A stretch of 5,474 bases of DNA, taken from JAGNRR01 sp964389575 (GTDB taxonomy: Bacteria; Bacteroidota; Bacteroidia; Chitinophagales; Chitinophagaceae). The DNA lies in assembly GCA_964389575.1 (NCBI GenBank), contig CAYMFF010000104.1:1-5474 (forward strand), in the 5' to 3' direction. The notes under the pieces were generated by a model, which was given only the letters and a program-made list of their open reading frames with translations, ran no database searches and was not told the origin of the DNA. A program made the position numbers and the translations under genes. Below are positions 1-5,474 of the stretch, piece after piece. Position 1 is the stretch's first letter. Each line of letters begins with the position of its first letter.

Positions 1-743
1 AAGTAAAAAACTTAGTAAAGAAGTACGACGACTTCACGGCCGTTAACGGAATTTCCTTTGATGTGCAAGAAGGAGAAATATTTGGATTGTTGGGTCCGAA
101 TGGTGCGGGTAAAACGACGACTTTAGAAATTGTAGAAACGCTTGGTGAAAAGACGAGTGGTAAGGTTGTAGTTGATGGTTTTGATTTAGATGAGAATCCT
201 CATGAGATAAAAAAGATTATTGGCGTGCAATTGCAAAGTGCAGGTTTTTATCCGAATCTCAATTTGAAAGAACTTATAGAATTATTTGCAGGCTTGTACA
301 ATATAAAGGTTGATCCTGTTGTTGTATTGGCAACGGTGAATTTGGAAGACAAAGCAAAAAATAAATTCAAACAATTATCAGGAGGTCAGAAGCAACGTTT
401 TTCTATTGCAACAACGCTAATCAATCAGCCCAAAATAGTTTTCTTAGATGAACCTACAACTGGCCTGGATCCGCAAGCGAGGCGCAATTTGTGGGATTTG
501 ATTTTAGATATTAAAAGTAGAGGAACCACCATAGTTTTGACCACGCATTATATGGATGAAGCAGAAGAATTGTGCGATCGAATAGCCATAATTGATACGG
601 GTAAAATTTTGGAGATTAAAACACCGGATCAGTTTATTGACGATTTGGTGTCCAGTGGATTTGAAAAAAAGAAAAAAGCAAAATTAGCGAACTTGGAAGA
701 TGTCTTTTTATCTTTAACCGGTAAAGAATTAAGAGAACTGTAA
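1..743 (+). CDS. ABC-2-type transporter, ATP-binding subunit (5' end outside window)
   Basis: This is the cytoplasmic ATPase subunit of an ABC-2-type (DrrA/CcmA-like) exporter, which hydrolyses ATP to drive a membrane permease. The frame is open from position 3 with no start, so the gene begins before the window. The visible 246 residues open with VKNLVKKYDDFTAVNG, the usual first strand and A-loop region, so probably only a few codons are missing. The GTG at 63 lies inside this domain and is not the start. All ATPase motifs are present: Walker A GPNGAGKTT (93-119), a Q-loop GVQLQSAGFYPN, signature LSGGQ (375-389), Walker B IVFLDE (435-452) with a D-loop GLDP, and the H-loop histidine (546-548) in TTHYMDEAEELCDR. 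The tail LEDVFLSLTG is typical of this subfamily and shows that the 3' end is complete. The substrate cannot be read from the sequence. The permease is not downstream; if clustered, it must lie upstream. The stop codon overlaps the next gene's ATG. Confidence 0.95.
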   Translation, partial: VKNLVKKYDDFTAVNGISFDVQEGEIFGLLGPNGAGKTTTLEIVETLGEKTSGKVVVDGFDLDENPHEIKKIIGVQLQSAGFYPNLNLKELIELFAGLYNIKVDPVVVLATVNLEDKAKNKFKQLSGGQKQRFSIATTLINQPKIVFLDEPTTGLDPQARRNLWDLILDIKSRGTTIVLTTHYMDEAEELCDRIAIIDTGKILEIKTPDQFIDDLVSSGFEKKKKAKLANLEDVFLSLTGKELREL

Positions 744-1096
744 TGAGAATATTGTCTATCCTTTTTGTGAGTGTTTTGTTTTTTTCGTCTTGCGATTTAA
801 ATAAATACACCAAAGTTTATATCGAAAACAACAACCCGTTTCCAATGAACGTGTCGTTAAAAACTAATAATGTAGAAACAGTTTTTCGTGTAGAGGCTAA
901 TAGCTCAATAGATACGTTAAGAAAATTTACTGATATTACTTTTGAGGATGGTGAATGGGAGTTTCAGTTTTCAAATGCCGAAACGAATGAGTTGATTAAA
1001 AAGCATAATCATGGCAAGTTTTATAAAGGTGAATTGGCCAATGGTTTAACGGTTCGCATGCAAGGAACTCAATTTGAATTTTCGGTTGATAATTAA
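743..1096 (+). CDS. small predicted lipoprotein, function unknown
   Basis: This 117-residue protein is of a family I do not recognise. It starts with MRILSILFVSVLFFSSC: a short positive N-terminus, a hydrophobic stretch, and Cys17 preceded by F-S-S. This fits a relaxed Bacteroidota lipobox for signal peptidase II. Mature length would be about 101 residues, beginning CDLNKY. I see no clear acidic-rich surface-export signal after the cysteine, so a periplasm-facing anchor is slightly more likely. The rest alternates hydrophobic and polar residues, as in a small beta-sandwich (KVYIENNNPFPMNVSLK, EWEFQFSNAE). There are no further cysteines and no catalytic motif. Its ATG shares one base with the ABC ATPase stop (TAATG at 741-745), which implies translational coupling and the same mRNA. 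It may be an envelope partner of that transporter; this is inference from position only. Its signal peptide and the tight coupling argue against a spurious ORF. Confidence 0.82.
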   Translation: MRILSILFVSVLFFSSCDLNKYTKVYIENNNPFPMNVSLKTNNVETVFRVEANSSIDTLRKFTDITFEDGEWEFQFSNAETNELIKKHNHGKFYKGELANGLTVRMQGTQFEFSVDN

Positions 1097-1111
1097 AAAA
1101 AAAGTAACAAA

Positions 1112-1822
1112 ATGGGATTAAATAAAGTAGTGACGAATGCCGATGAGGCAGTACAAGGAATAGAGGATAATATGATGTTGATGCTAGGAGGTTTTGGCCT
1201 TTGCGGTATTCCAGAAAATTGTATTTCCGCTTTGGTAAAAAAAGGAGTTACTGGCTTGACTTGTATTTCTAACAATGCAGGGGTTGATGATTTTGGGATT
1301 GGACTTATGTTACATGGTAAACAAGTCAAAAAAATGATTTCATCATACGTCGGCGAAAACGATGAATTTGAACGCCAGATGTTAAGTGGTGAATTAGAAG
1401 TTGAGCTAGTTCCTCAGGGTACATTGGCAACTCGTTGCATGGCTACTGGTTATGGGATGCCTGTTGTATATACTCCAGCTGGAGTTGGGACTGAAGTTGC
1501 TGAAGGCAAGGAAACAAGAAAATTCTCAATGTATGGTGAGGAAAAGGAGTACTTAATGGAACGCGCATTCGAAAGTGATTATGCTATAGTAAAAGCTTGG
1601 AAAGGCGATGAACATGGCAATTTGATTTTTAAGGATACGGCAAGAAACTTTAATCCATTAATGGCAATGGCTGGTAAAATTACCATAGCTGAAGTTGAAC
1701 ATTTAGTGAAACCCGGCGAGCTACATCCTAACGAAATTCATGTGCCTGGTGTTTATGTAAAACATATTTTTCAAGGAACAGATTATGAAAAACGAATTGA
1801 GCAGTTAACAGTGCAGCGCTGA
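1112..1822 (+). CDS. scoA: succinyl-CoA:3-ketoacid CoA-transferase, subunit A
   Basis: This is the A (alpha) subunit of a family I CoA-transferase, which moves CoA between succinyl-CoA and acetoacetate or a related 3-oxoacid in ketone-body and short-chain fatty-acid use in the cytoplasm. Its 236 residues match the usual subunit length. Family motifs occur in order: GGFGLCGIPEN (26-36), SNNAGVDDFGIG (53-64), SSYVGEN (77-83), ELVPQGTLA (98-106), TPAGVGTEVAEGKE (121-134), DYAIVKAWKGDEHGNL (156-171) and ELHPNEIHVPGVYV (203-216). The ATG is 15 bp after the lipoprotein stop, behind a run of A and without a Shine-Dalgarno site; it gives the expected N-terminus. It is probably co-transcribed with the two genes upstream. 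In this family the glutamate that forms the covalent CoA thioester sits in subunit B, so this chain should be inactive alone. The usual adjacent scoB is absent: the next gene is convergent. The assignment to the SCOT type rather than another oxoacid CoA-transferase is strong from motif spacing, but the exact acid is inferred. Confidence 0.93.
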   Translation: MGLNKVVTNADEAVQGIEDNMMLMLGGFGLCGIPENCISALVKKGVTGLTCISNNAGVDDFGIGLMLHGKQVKKMISSYVGENDEFERQMLSGELEVELVPQGTLATRCMATGYGMPVVYTPAGVGTEVAEGKETRKFSMYGEEKEYLMERAFESDYAIVKAWKGDEHGNLIFKDTARNFNPLMAMAGKITIAEVEHLVKPGELHPNEIHVPGVYVKHIFQGTDYEKRIEQLTVQR

Positions 1823-1875
1823 TTTGTAATTTGATGTTTGATCTGATTGAATAAGAATTATCAAATTGCCAAATC
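1821..1875. terminator. possible bidirectional hairpin terminator between convergent genes
   Basis: An imperfect inverted repeat fills the gap between the convergent scoA and aroE stops. The left arm, GATTTGTAATTTGAT (1821-1835), begins inside the scoA stop codon. The right arm, ATCAAATTGCCAAATC (1860-1875), ends two bases before the aroE stop. The stem has 8 and 6 pairs separated by a T/GC mismatch, around a 24-nt loop. It is AT-rich and lacks a clear T-run on either strand, so it is a weak candidate for an intrinsic terminator. The position between converging transcripts is the main support. Confidence 0.35.
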
Positions 1876-1877
1876 AA

Positions 1878-2624
1878 CTAATCAAATTGTCTTGTCCAAA
1901 TCTTCCAATTCTCTTCTCCTTGAATTTCTAACATTTCTAATCCATTTTTAATTTGTGCACCTTGTGCTTCGCTTCGCTCTAGAAATGTAGTTTTTTCAGG
2001 ATTGTAAATTAAGTCTAAGCAAAAATGTTTGTCTGTAATAAATTGAAAAGGGATGTCGATGCAATCTTCAATTTTAGGGAACGTTCCTAATGGTGTGGTG
2101 TTGATTAAAAGTGAATGAGATTGAATGGTTTTTTTATCTAACTCTTCATAAGTTAGTTCGTGATTTTTCTTTTTTCTGCTGACTAATTTAAATTCTATAT
2201 TTAGCTTTTCTAAAACAAATTGAACAGCTTTGGATGCGCCACCTGTTCCAAAAATAAGTGCTGAAGGTCTTTCGTTTTTAATGAAACTTAACAGCGACTT
2301 TTCAAAACCTATAACATCAGTATTGTGCCCAATCCATTTTTTATCAGAAGTAATCTCGACACAGTTGATAGCTTGCGTTTTATTCGCTTCTTTGCTCAAA
2401 GAATCGAGTAGTGGGATGACTTTTTCTTTAAAAGGAATGGTTACATTAAAGCCCGAAATGTTTTTAGTGTCAATGATTTCTTTGAGTTCATCCAAGTTGT
2501 TAAGCTCAATATTTTTATAAGAAGCATCGAGTTTTTCTAGCTTAAATTTCGTTGTAAAAAAATCTTTTGAAAACGAATAATCCAAACGTTTGCCAATCAG
2601 TCCAAAACGTTTTTTATTTTTCAT
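1878..2624 (-). CDS. aroE: shikimate dehydrogenase (NADP+)
   Basis: This cytoplasmic enzyme reduces 3-dehydroshikimate to shikimate with NADPH, the fourth step of the shikimate pathway to chorismate and aromatic amino acids. Its 248 residues are somewhat shorter than the roughly 270 of the E. coli enzyme. The N-terminal substrate domain shows FGLIGKRLDYSFSKDFF (7-23), where Ser17 and Ser19 match the shikimate-binding serines. NVTIPFKEKV (60-69) holds the catalytic Lys66, and GHNTDVIGF (99-107) holds the catalytic Asp103. The Rossmann domain shows GTGGASKAV (126-134) and SRKKK (149-153), whose basic residues fit NADP phosphate binding, then INTTPLGTFP (174-183). The end returns to the first domain with DLIYNPEKTTFL (204-215) and NGLEMLEIQGEENWKIW (227-243). 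The ATG follows an A-rich stretch with no Shine-Dalgarno site, and the start gives the expected short lead to the first strand. It is 21 bp downstream of the ComA-like gene and very likely in one operon with it. Confidence 0.96.
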   Translation of the reverse strand: MKNKKRFGLIGKRLDYSFSKDFFTTKFKLEKLDASYKNIELNNLDELKEIIDTKNISGFNVTIPFKEKVIPLLDSLSKEANKTQAINCVEITSDKKWIGHNTDVIGFEKSLLSFIKNERPSALIFGTGGASKAVQFVLEKLNIEFKLVSRKKKNHELTYEELDKKTIQSHSLLINTTPLGTFPKIEDCIDIPFQFITDKHFCLDLIYNPEKTTFLERSEAQGAQIKNGLEMLEIQGEENWKIWTRQFD

Positions 2625-2645
2625 TTTTTATTTTTTTTGTGAAAA

Positions 2646-3407
2646 CTACTTATCCAAATACAAATGGAAGGTGTCGCCTCGCAATCCAATGCGCATAGCT
2701 TCTAACGGGATAACTTCGCTCGGTGCAATATTTCCAAGGTTTACATTCTGTCCTACTAATTTTAAAAAGTAAAGTTGTTGTGCTTTTTTAGGAGCTTCCC
2801 ATATGATTTTTTCCTCAGGAATTTTGGTCAAAATTTCTTGTACTAAGCCTTGGCGAACTTCTCCATCGTTTCTATAAATCCCTACTGTTCCGCTTTCTCT
2901 TGCTTCACCTATTACGTAAGAGCTTCCTGCATCTATTTCTGCTTGCATGAGTTCAATCCACTTATAAGGCGCCATGATATTTGTGGTGTCTTTACTCCCA
3001 ACTTCACTTAATACCGTTACTTGTTTTGCAAAGCGTGTAATGTATTCGCATTTTACTTTATGGTCTATATCCATACTTCCGTCAGATACTTCAATGTATT
3101 CTAGATCGTATTCTTTAATAATTTCTTCGTAAACTTCTAGTTGATTTCTAATGGCGAAAGCCTCAAATAAAGTACCTCCAAAATAAATGGCAACACCGGC
3201 ATCTTTGTACACTTGAATTTTTTCTTTTAGCTTGGGTGTTACGAAAGATGTGCCGAAACCAAATTTTACTACATCGACGTAGGGTTCTGCTACATCCAAA
3301 AAATCTTTTACCTGATTTATACTCAAGCCTTTGTCCATAACCATAGTGATACCATGCTTTCTAGGCTTTGAGTCACGAGTAGGTATGTGGGATAAATTAA
3401 AATTCAT
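2646..3407 (-). CDS. phosphosulfolactate synthase family protein (ComA-like)
   Basis: This is a TIM-barrel protein of the ComA family. Characterised archaeal members add sulfite to phosphoenolpyruvate to give (2R)-phospho-3-sulfolactate for coenzyme M; the family also includes plant HSA32 heat-tolerance proteins and Bacillus YitD. Its 253 residues match the family length. Conserved blocks are KPRKHGITMVMDKGL (14-28), VDVVKFGFGTS (44-54), YFGGTLFEAF (75-84), YIEVSDGSMDI (104-114), VLSEVGSKD (132-140), SSYVIGEARESGTVGIY (162-178), IIWEAPKKAQQ (201-211), VNLGNIAPSEVIPLEAMRIG (222-241) and LRGDTFHLYL (242-251). The start at 3407 is supported because the next Met (22) would cut off the conserved KPR. 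It is the first gene of a two-gene operon with aroE. A perfect TAnnTTTG promoter element lies only a few bases before the ATG. Bacteroidota do not make coenzyme M, so the product may feed sulfolactate, cysteate or sulfonolipid metabolism, or the protein may have the poorly understood HSA32-type role. Family membership is firm; the substrate is inferred. Confidence 0.9.
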   Translation of the reverse strand: MNFNLSHIPTRDSKPRKHGITMVMDKGLSINQVKDFLDVAEPYVDVVKFGFGTSFVTPKLKEKIQVYKDAGVAIYFGGTLFEAFAIRNQLEVYEEIIKEYDLEYIEVSDGSMDIDHKVKCEYITRFAKQVTVLSEVGSKDTTNIMAPYKWIELMQAEIDAGSSYVIGEARESGTVGIYRNDGEVRQGLVQEILTKIPEEKIIWEAPKKAQQLYFLKLVGQNVNLGNIAPSEVIPLEAMRIGLRGDTFHLYLDK

Positions 3408-3412
3408 GGGGG

Positions 3413-3420
3413 CAAAACTA
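3413..3420 (-). promoter_or_regulatory. Bacteroidota -7 element upstream of the ComA-like gene
   Basis: On the minus strand the bases read TAGTTTTG, an exact match to the Bacteroidota -7 consensus TAnnTTTG. No clear TTTG or TTG partner lies about 19-21 bases further upstream. The element ends five bases before the ATG, which would put the transcription start almost at the start codon. The motif is short and could occur by chance in AT-rich DNA; its support is the position directly before an operon's first gene. Confidence 0.4.
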
Positions 3421-3438
3421 ACGAATGTTAAAATTATT

Positions 3439-3505
3439 ACGTCGCTATTAAATTAGTATCTGCTAGGATGTTGATATCTGTTGAAAAAACGTCGATTATT
3501 AATTT
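3439..3505. repeat. imperfect direct repeat, two copies 50 bp apart
   Basis: ACGTCG followed by a similar AT-rich tail occurs at 3439-3455 (ACGTCGCTATTAAATTA) and 3489-3505 (ACGTCGATTATTAATTT), with starts exactly 50 bp apart. The shared GC-containing core stands out in an otherwise AT-rich spacer between divergent genes. It could be a pair of regulator sites, but two short copies are weak evidence. Confidence 0.35.
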
Positions 3506-3533
3506 GTTAAAATTCTGGCATGTGCTATATTTA
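3503..3533 (+). promoter_or_regulatory. predicted Bacteroidota promoter for the large secreted protein gene
   Basis: TTTG (3503-3506) is followed after 19 bases by TATATTTA (3526-3533). This matches the Bacteroidota -33/-7 pattern TTTG-N19-TAnnTTTG except for the last base. The predicted transcription start is near 3537-3540, leaving a leader of about 11-14 bases before the ATG at 3551. No Shine-Dalgarno site is visible in that leader, as is common in this phylum. Confidence 0.5.
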
Positions 3534-3550
3534 ATTAGAAGACTTTCATT

Positions 3551-5474
3551 ATGAAAAATAATTTTTACCACAAGCTTTTTTTTAGCATTTTAACGTTGTT
3601 TTTTATTGGTTGTTTCTCTGCCAATGCGCAAAGTATAAATTTGAATTCCATAACGCCTAACACGCATCCATTAACCCTTCCACAAACATCTACTGGTTAT
3701 ACCAATACCAATGGTCAGTCTGGAATAACTTTTGTCATCCGGAATGATAATCCGTATCCAGCTATTTTAGATAGTGTAGGACTTTATATGCGTAACACTT
3801 TTACCTCTGGTATTCAATTGTGGTACACTTCTACTAATTTATCCGGAGTACCGTTTCCGGTAAGTACAGCGGGTGGCTGGACAAATGCAGCGTCCCTAGC
3901 GACTTTTACAAGTGCTCCTTCACTTGTGGGGCCGGGCGCTTATAATCCTGTATTTAATAATATTAACTTTTTGATTCCGGCTAATACCGTTTATAGATTT
4001 ATCGTAGTGCTGACTGCAGGTACTGGTTTAAATTATACTACTGCTGGTGCAGCCACTACTCCAGATTCATTTGCTAATTCAGGGGTTTCTTTATTGGTAG
4101 GAGATCATCAAATAGGTGGACAGAATGTTGGATATGGTATGTCTGGAAACTTGCCAGGTTCTGGAAGTTTTAATCCAAGAGCTTTTGGAGGTAAGGTCTC
4201 CTTATCCTTGCTAAGTACACCATGTTCTGGTACGCCTAATCATGACACGGTTGTAGGAAATATGAATCCTTGTCCTGGAGTAACTACTTGTTATTCACTC
4301 GCTGGGAATAATCCAAACTCGGGTTTAAGTTATCAATGGTTTCAATCTGTAGTTTCAGCTAATGGTCCATGGACTGCAACCAGTGCAATTGATACCAATT
4401 CTTTTTTCTGTACTATCCCGCCACAACCTGGCCCGACTTGGTATATGGCTGTAACTACTTGTGATACTTCTATGCTAACTGATACAGCCACGGCTATTAT
4501 GGTAACCCCTCAAACTTTTGATCCGTATGGTCCATGTTATTGTTATACAAGTATACCTACCGCCACAAATGATGAAAATATTGGTCAGGTTACGGTAGGA
4601 ACTTTTGTAAACCCAACACCGCCACCACCACAAACTAGTAATCCAAATGCCACTGCACAATATTCAAATTTTGATACTTTGACCATGCCTTGTTTTATTC
4701 AAGGACAAACTTATCCAATATCAGTTTTGCAAACGGGTACTTTTGCGAACCTGAGTACTTCTTGGGTAAAGAGTTGGATAGATTTTAATCATAATACGCA
4801 ATGGACAGATCCAGGAGAAGAAATATTTAGTCAACAATCAAATGTGGGAAATACATTTAATCCTGCAGGTACGTTTACGGTTCCAACAACTGCTCAACCT
4901 GGCTTGACTCGGATGCGTTTTGTATTGAGAGAATTTGGTTCTGCGGCTAATACTTTACCTTGTGGTAATTATCCAGATGGAGAAACAGAAGATTATGTGA
5001 TTTGTATTTTGGCGGCTGGGCCTCATGATCCAGGTGTGACAAATATTCAAGCCTTACCAAGTTCGGGCTGTTTGGATAGTAATGGAACAGTGGTGGTAAC
5101 GCTCACCAATTATGGTAGTCAAAATTTAGATTTTAGTGTGGATACGGCTGTTTTGGCATTAAATGTTTCAGGTCCCAATGGAGTAACTACTTATTACGAT
5201 ACGTTAGACGGATTTGCTATGCCAATCTTATCTCCCTTTGCGGCAAATAGTTTATTCCGAGTTTTTACGGGAGTAAATTTATATGAAGGAGGTTGTTATG
5301 ATATTAATACTGATACGATAACAATGTTTAGTTCTATCAATACTAACCTAGTCAACGACAGTTTATTTAATGCGATACAGGTATGTAACAGTCGTCCAAA
5401 TGCGGTGGATTATAATTTGTGTTTAGGAGATACGATACCGAGTGGTCAGGGCTTAGGTATTATTAACTGTCCAA
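3551..5474 (+). CDS. large secreted multidomain protein with GEVED domain, likely type IX secretion substrate (3' end outside window)
   Basis: The frame is open from the ATG at 3551 to the window edge: 641 codons with no stop. Residues 1-26 form a signal peptide (MKNNFYHK, then a hydrophobic core), with a probable signal peptidase I site ANA|QS after residue 26. Cys21 in FFIGC leaves a lipoprotein reading possible. Residues 27-224 are rich in Thr, Asn, Ser and Gly and have no cysteine; they look like beta-sandwich material. Residues 225-320 resemble an Ig-like module (SYQWFQSV, TWYMAVTTC). A Pro linker TPPPP (356-360) precedes a GEVED-type domain, about 370-485, containing WIDFNHNTQWTDPGEEIF and ending in GETEDY (477-482). 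Residues 492 to about 610 resemble a CARDB-like module (DPGVTNI, GTVVVTLTNYGSQNLDF). Such proteins are usually exported through the outer membrane by type IX secretion and end in a sorting domain, which would lie beyond the window. The role is probably a surface adhesin or matrix protein, or the accessory part of a secreted enzyme; no catalytic domain is visible yet. Confidence 0.88.
   Translation, partial: MKNNFYHKLFFSILTLFFIGCFSANAQSINLNSITPNTHPLTLPQTSTGYTNTNGQSGITFVIRNDNPYPAILDSVGLYMRNTFTSGIQLWYTSTNLSGVPFPVSTAGGWTNAASLATFTSAPSLVGPGAYNPVFNNINFLIPANTVYRFIVVLTAGTGLNYTTAGAATTPDSFANSGVSLLVGDHQIGGQNVGYGMSGNLPGSGSFNPRAFGGKVSLSLLSTPCSGTPNHDTVVGNMNPCPGVTTCYSLAGNNPNSGLSYQWFQSVVSANGPWTATSAIDTNSFFCTIPPQPGPTWYMAVTTCDTSMLTDTATAIMVTPQTFDPYGPCYCYTSIPTATNDENIGQVTVGTFVNPTPPPPQTSNPNATAQYSNFDTLTMPCFIQGQTYPISVLQTGTFANLSTSWVKSWIDFNHNTQWTDPGEEIFSQQSNVGNTFNPAGTFTVPTTAQPGLTRMRFVLREFGSAANTLPCGNYPDGETEDYVICILAAGPHDPGVTNIQALPSSGCLDSNGTVVVTLTNYGSQNLDFSVDTAVLALNVSGPNGVTTYYDTLDGFAMPILSPFAANSLFRVFTGVNLYEGGCYDINTDTITMFSSINTNLVNDSLFNAIQVCNSRPNAVDYNLCLGDTIPSGQGLGIINCP

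Noticed and set aside
63..65. GTG as the start of the ABC ATPase
   Set aside because: The frame is open upstream to the window edge and encodes the conserved first strand and A-loop region, so the true start is earlier.
1093..1329. 78-codon minus-strand ORF antisense to the start of scoA
   Set aside because: It lies opposite the strongly conserved scoA coding sequence, has no recognisable motif, and has the composition expected of a shadow frame.
1860..1889. Repeated ATCAAATTG (1860-1868 and 1881-1889) as a possible repeat array
   Set aside because: There are only two short AT-rich copies, the second within aroE coding sequence; the first is better explained as a hairpin arm.
2230..2520. 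96-codon plus-strand ORF inside aroE
   Set aside because: It is antisense to conserved aroE motifs, including the catalytic Asp region, and shows no family resemblance of its own.
2590..2772. 60-codon plus-strand ORF across the aroE/ComA-like junction
   Set aside because: It is antisense to the ends of two well-supported genes, with an artefactual Phe/Lys-rich start from the A/T run.
3473..3478. GATATC palindrome in the divergent intergenic region
   Set aside because: A six-base palindrome is expected by chance and has no second copy or flanking symmetry.
4475..4660. 61-codon minus-strand ORF inside the secreted protein gene
   Set aside because: It is Trp/Ile/Cys-rich, as expected from reading the Pro/Thr/Asn-rich frame backwards, and has no motif.

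Overview
The window looks like a stretch of chromosome from a member of the Bacteroidota (Flavobacteriia/Chitinophagia-like). This is inferred from the AT-rich sequence, the near absence of Shine-Dalgarno sites, promoter-like TTTG / TAnnTTTG elements, and a secreted GEVED-domain protein of the kind usually exported by the type IX secretion system. A species cannot be named from the sequence alone.

Layout. (1) Positions 1-1822 hold a tightly packed plus-strand cluster: the almost complete ATPase subunit of an ABC-2-type exporter, whose first few codons lie before the window; a 117-residue lipoprotein whose ATG overlaps the ATPase stop codon; and, 15 bp later, subunit A of a succinyl-CoA:3-ketoacid CoA-transferase (scoA). 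(2) A short convergent gap (1823-1877) carries an imperfect AT-rich hairpin that may terminate transcription from both sides. (3) Positions 1878-3407 hold a two-gene minus-strand operon, read from right to left: a phosphosulfolactate synthase (ComA) family protein, then shikimate dehydrogenase (aroE) 21 bp later. (4) A 143-bp divergent intergenic region (3408-3550) carries promoter-like elements facing both ways and a short direct repeat. (5) From 3551 to the right edge runs an unclosed plus-strand reading frame of 641 codons. It encodes a large secreted multidomain protein with a signal peptide, a cysteine-free N-terminal region, an Ig-like module, a GEVED domain and a CARDB-like module.

How the genes work together. 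The ABC ATPase and lipoprotein are probably translationally coupled and may act together at the envelope, but no permease gene is visible beside them. ScoA needs a B subunit, which carries the catalytic glutamate; none is encoded here, because the next gene is convergent aroE. AroE supplies the shikimate pathway to aromatic amino acids. The ComA-family protein would join sulfite to phosphoenolpyruvate, also a shikimate-pathway precursor, but its role in such bacteria is not settled.

I found no RNA gene, CRISPR array, insertion sequence or phage gene, and no clear sign of a new defence or mobile system. The points most worth a second look are the orphan scoA, the ComA-like gene paired with aroE, its possibly leaderless start, and the large exported protein that runs off the window.
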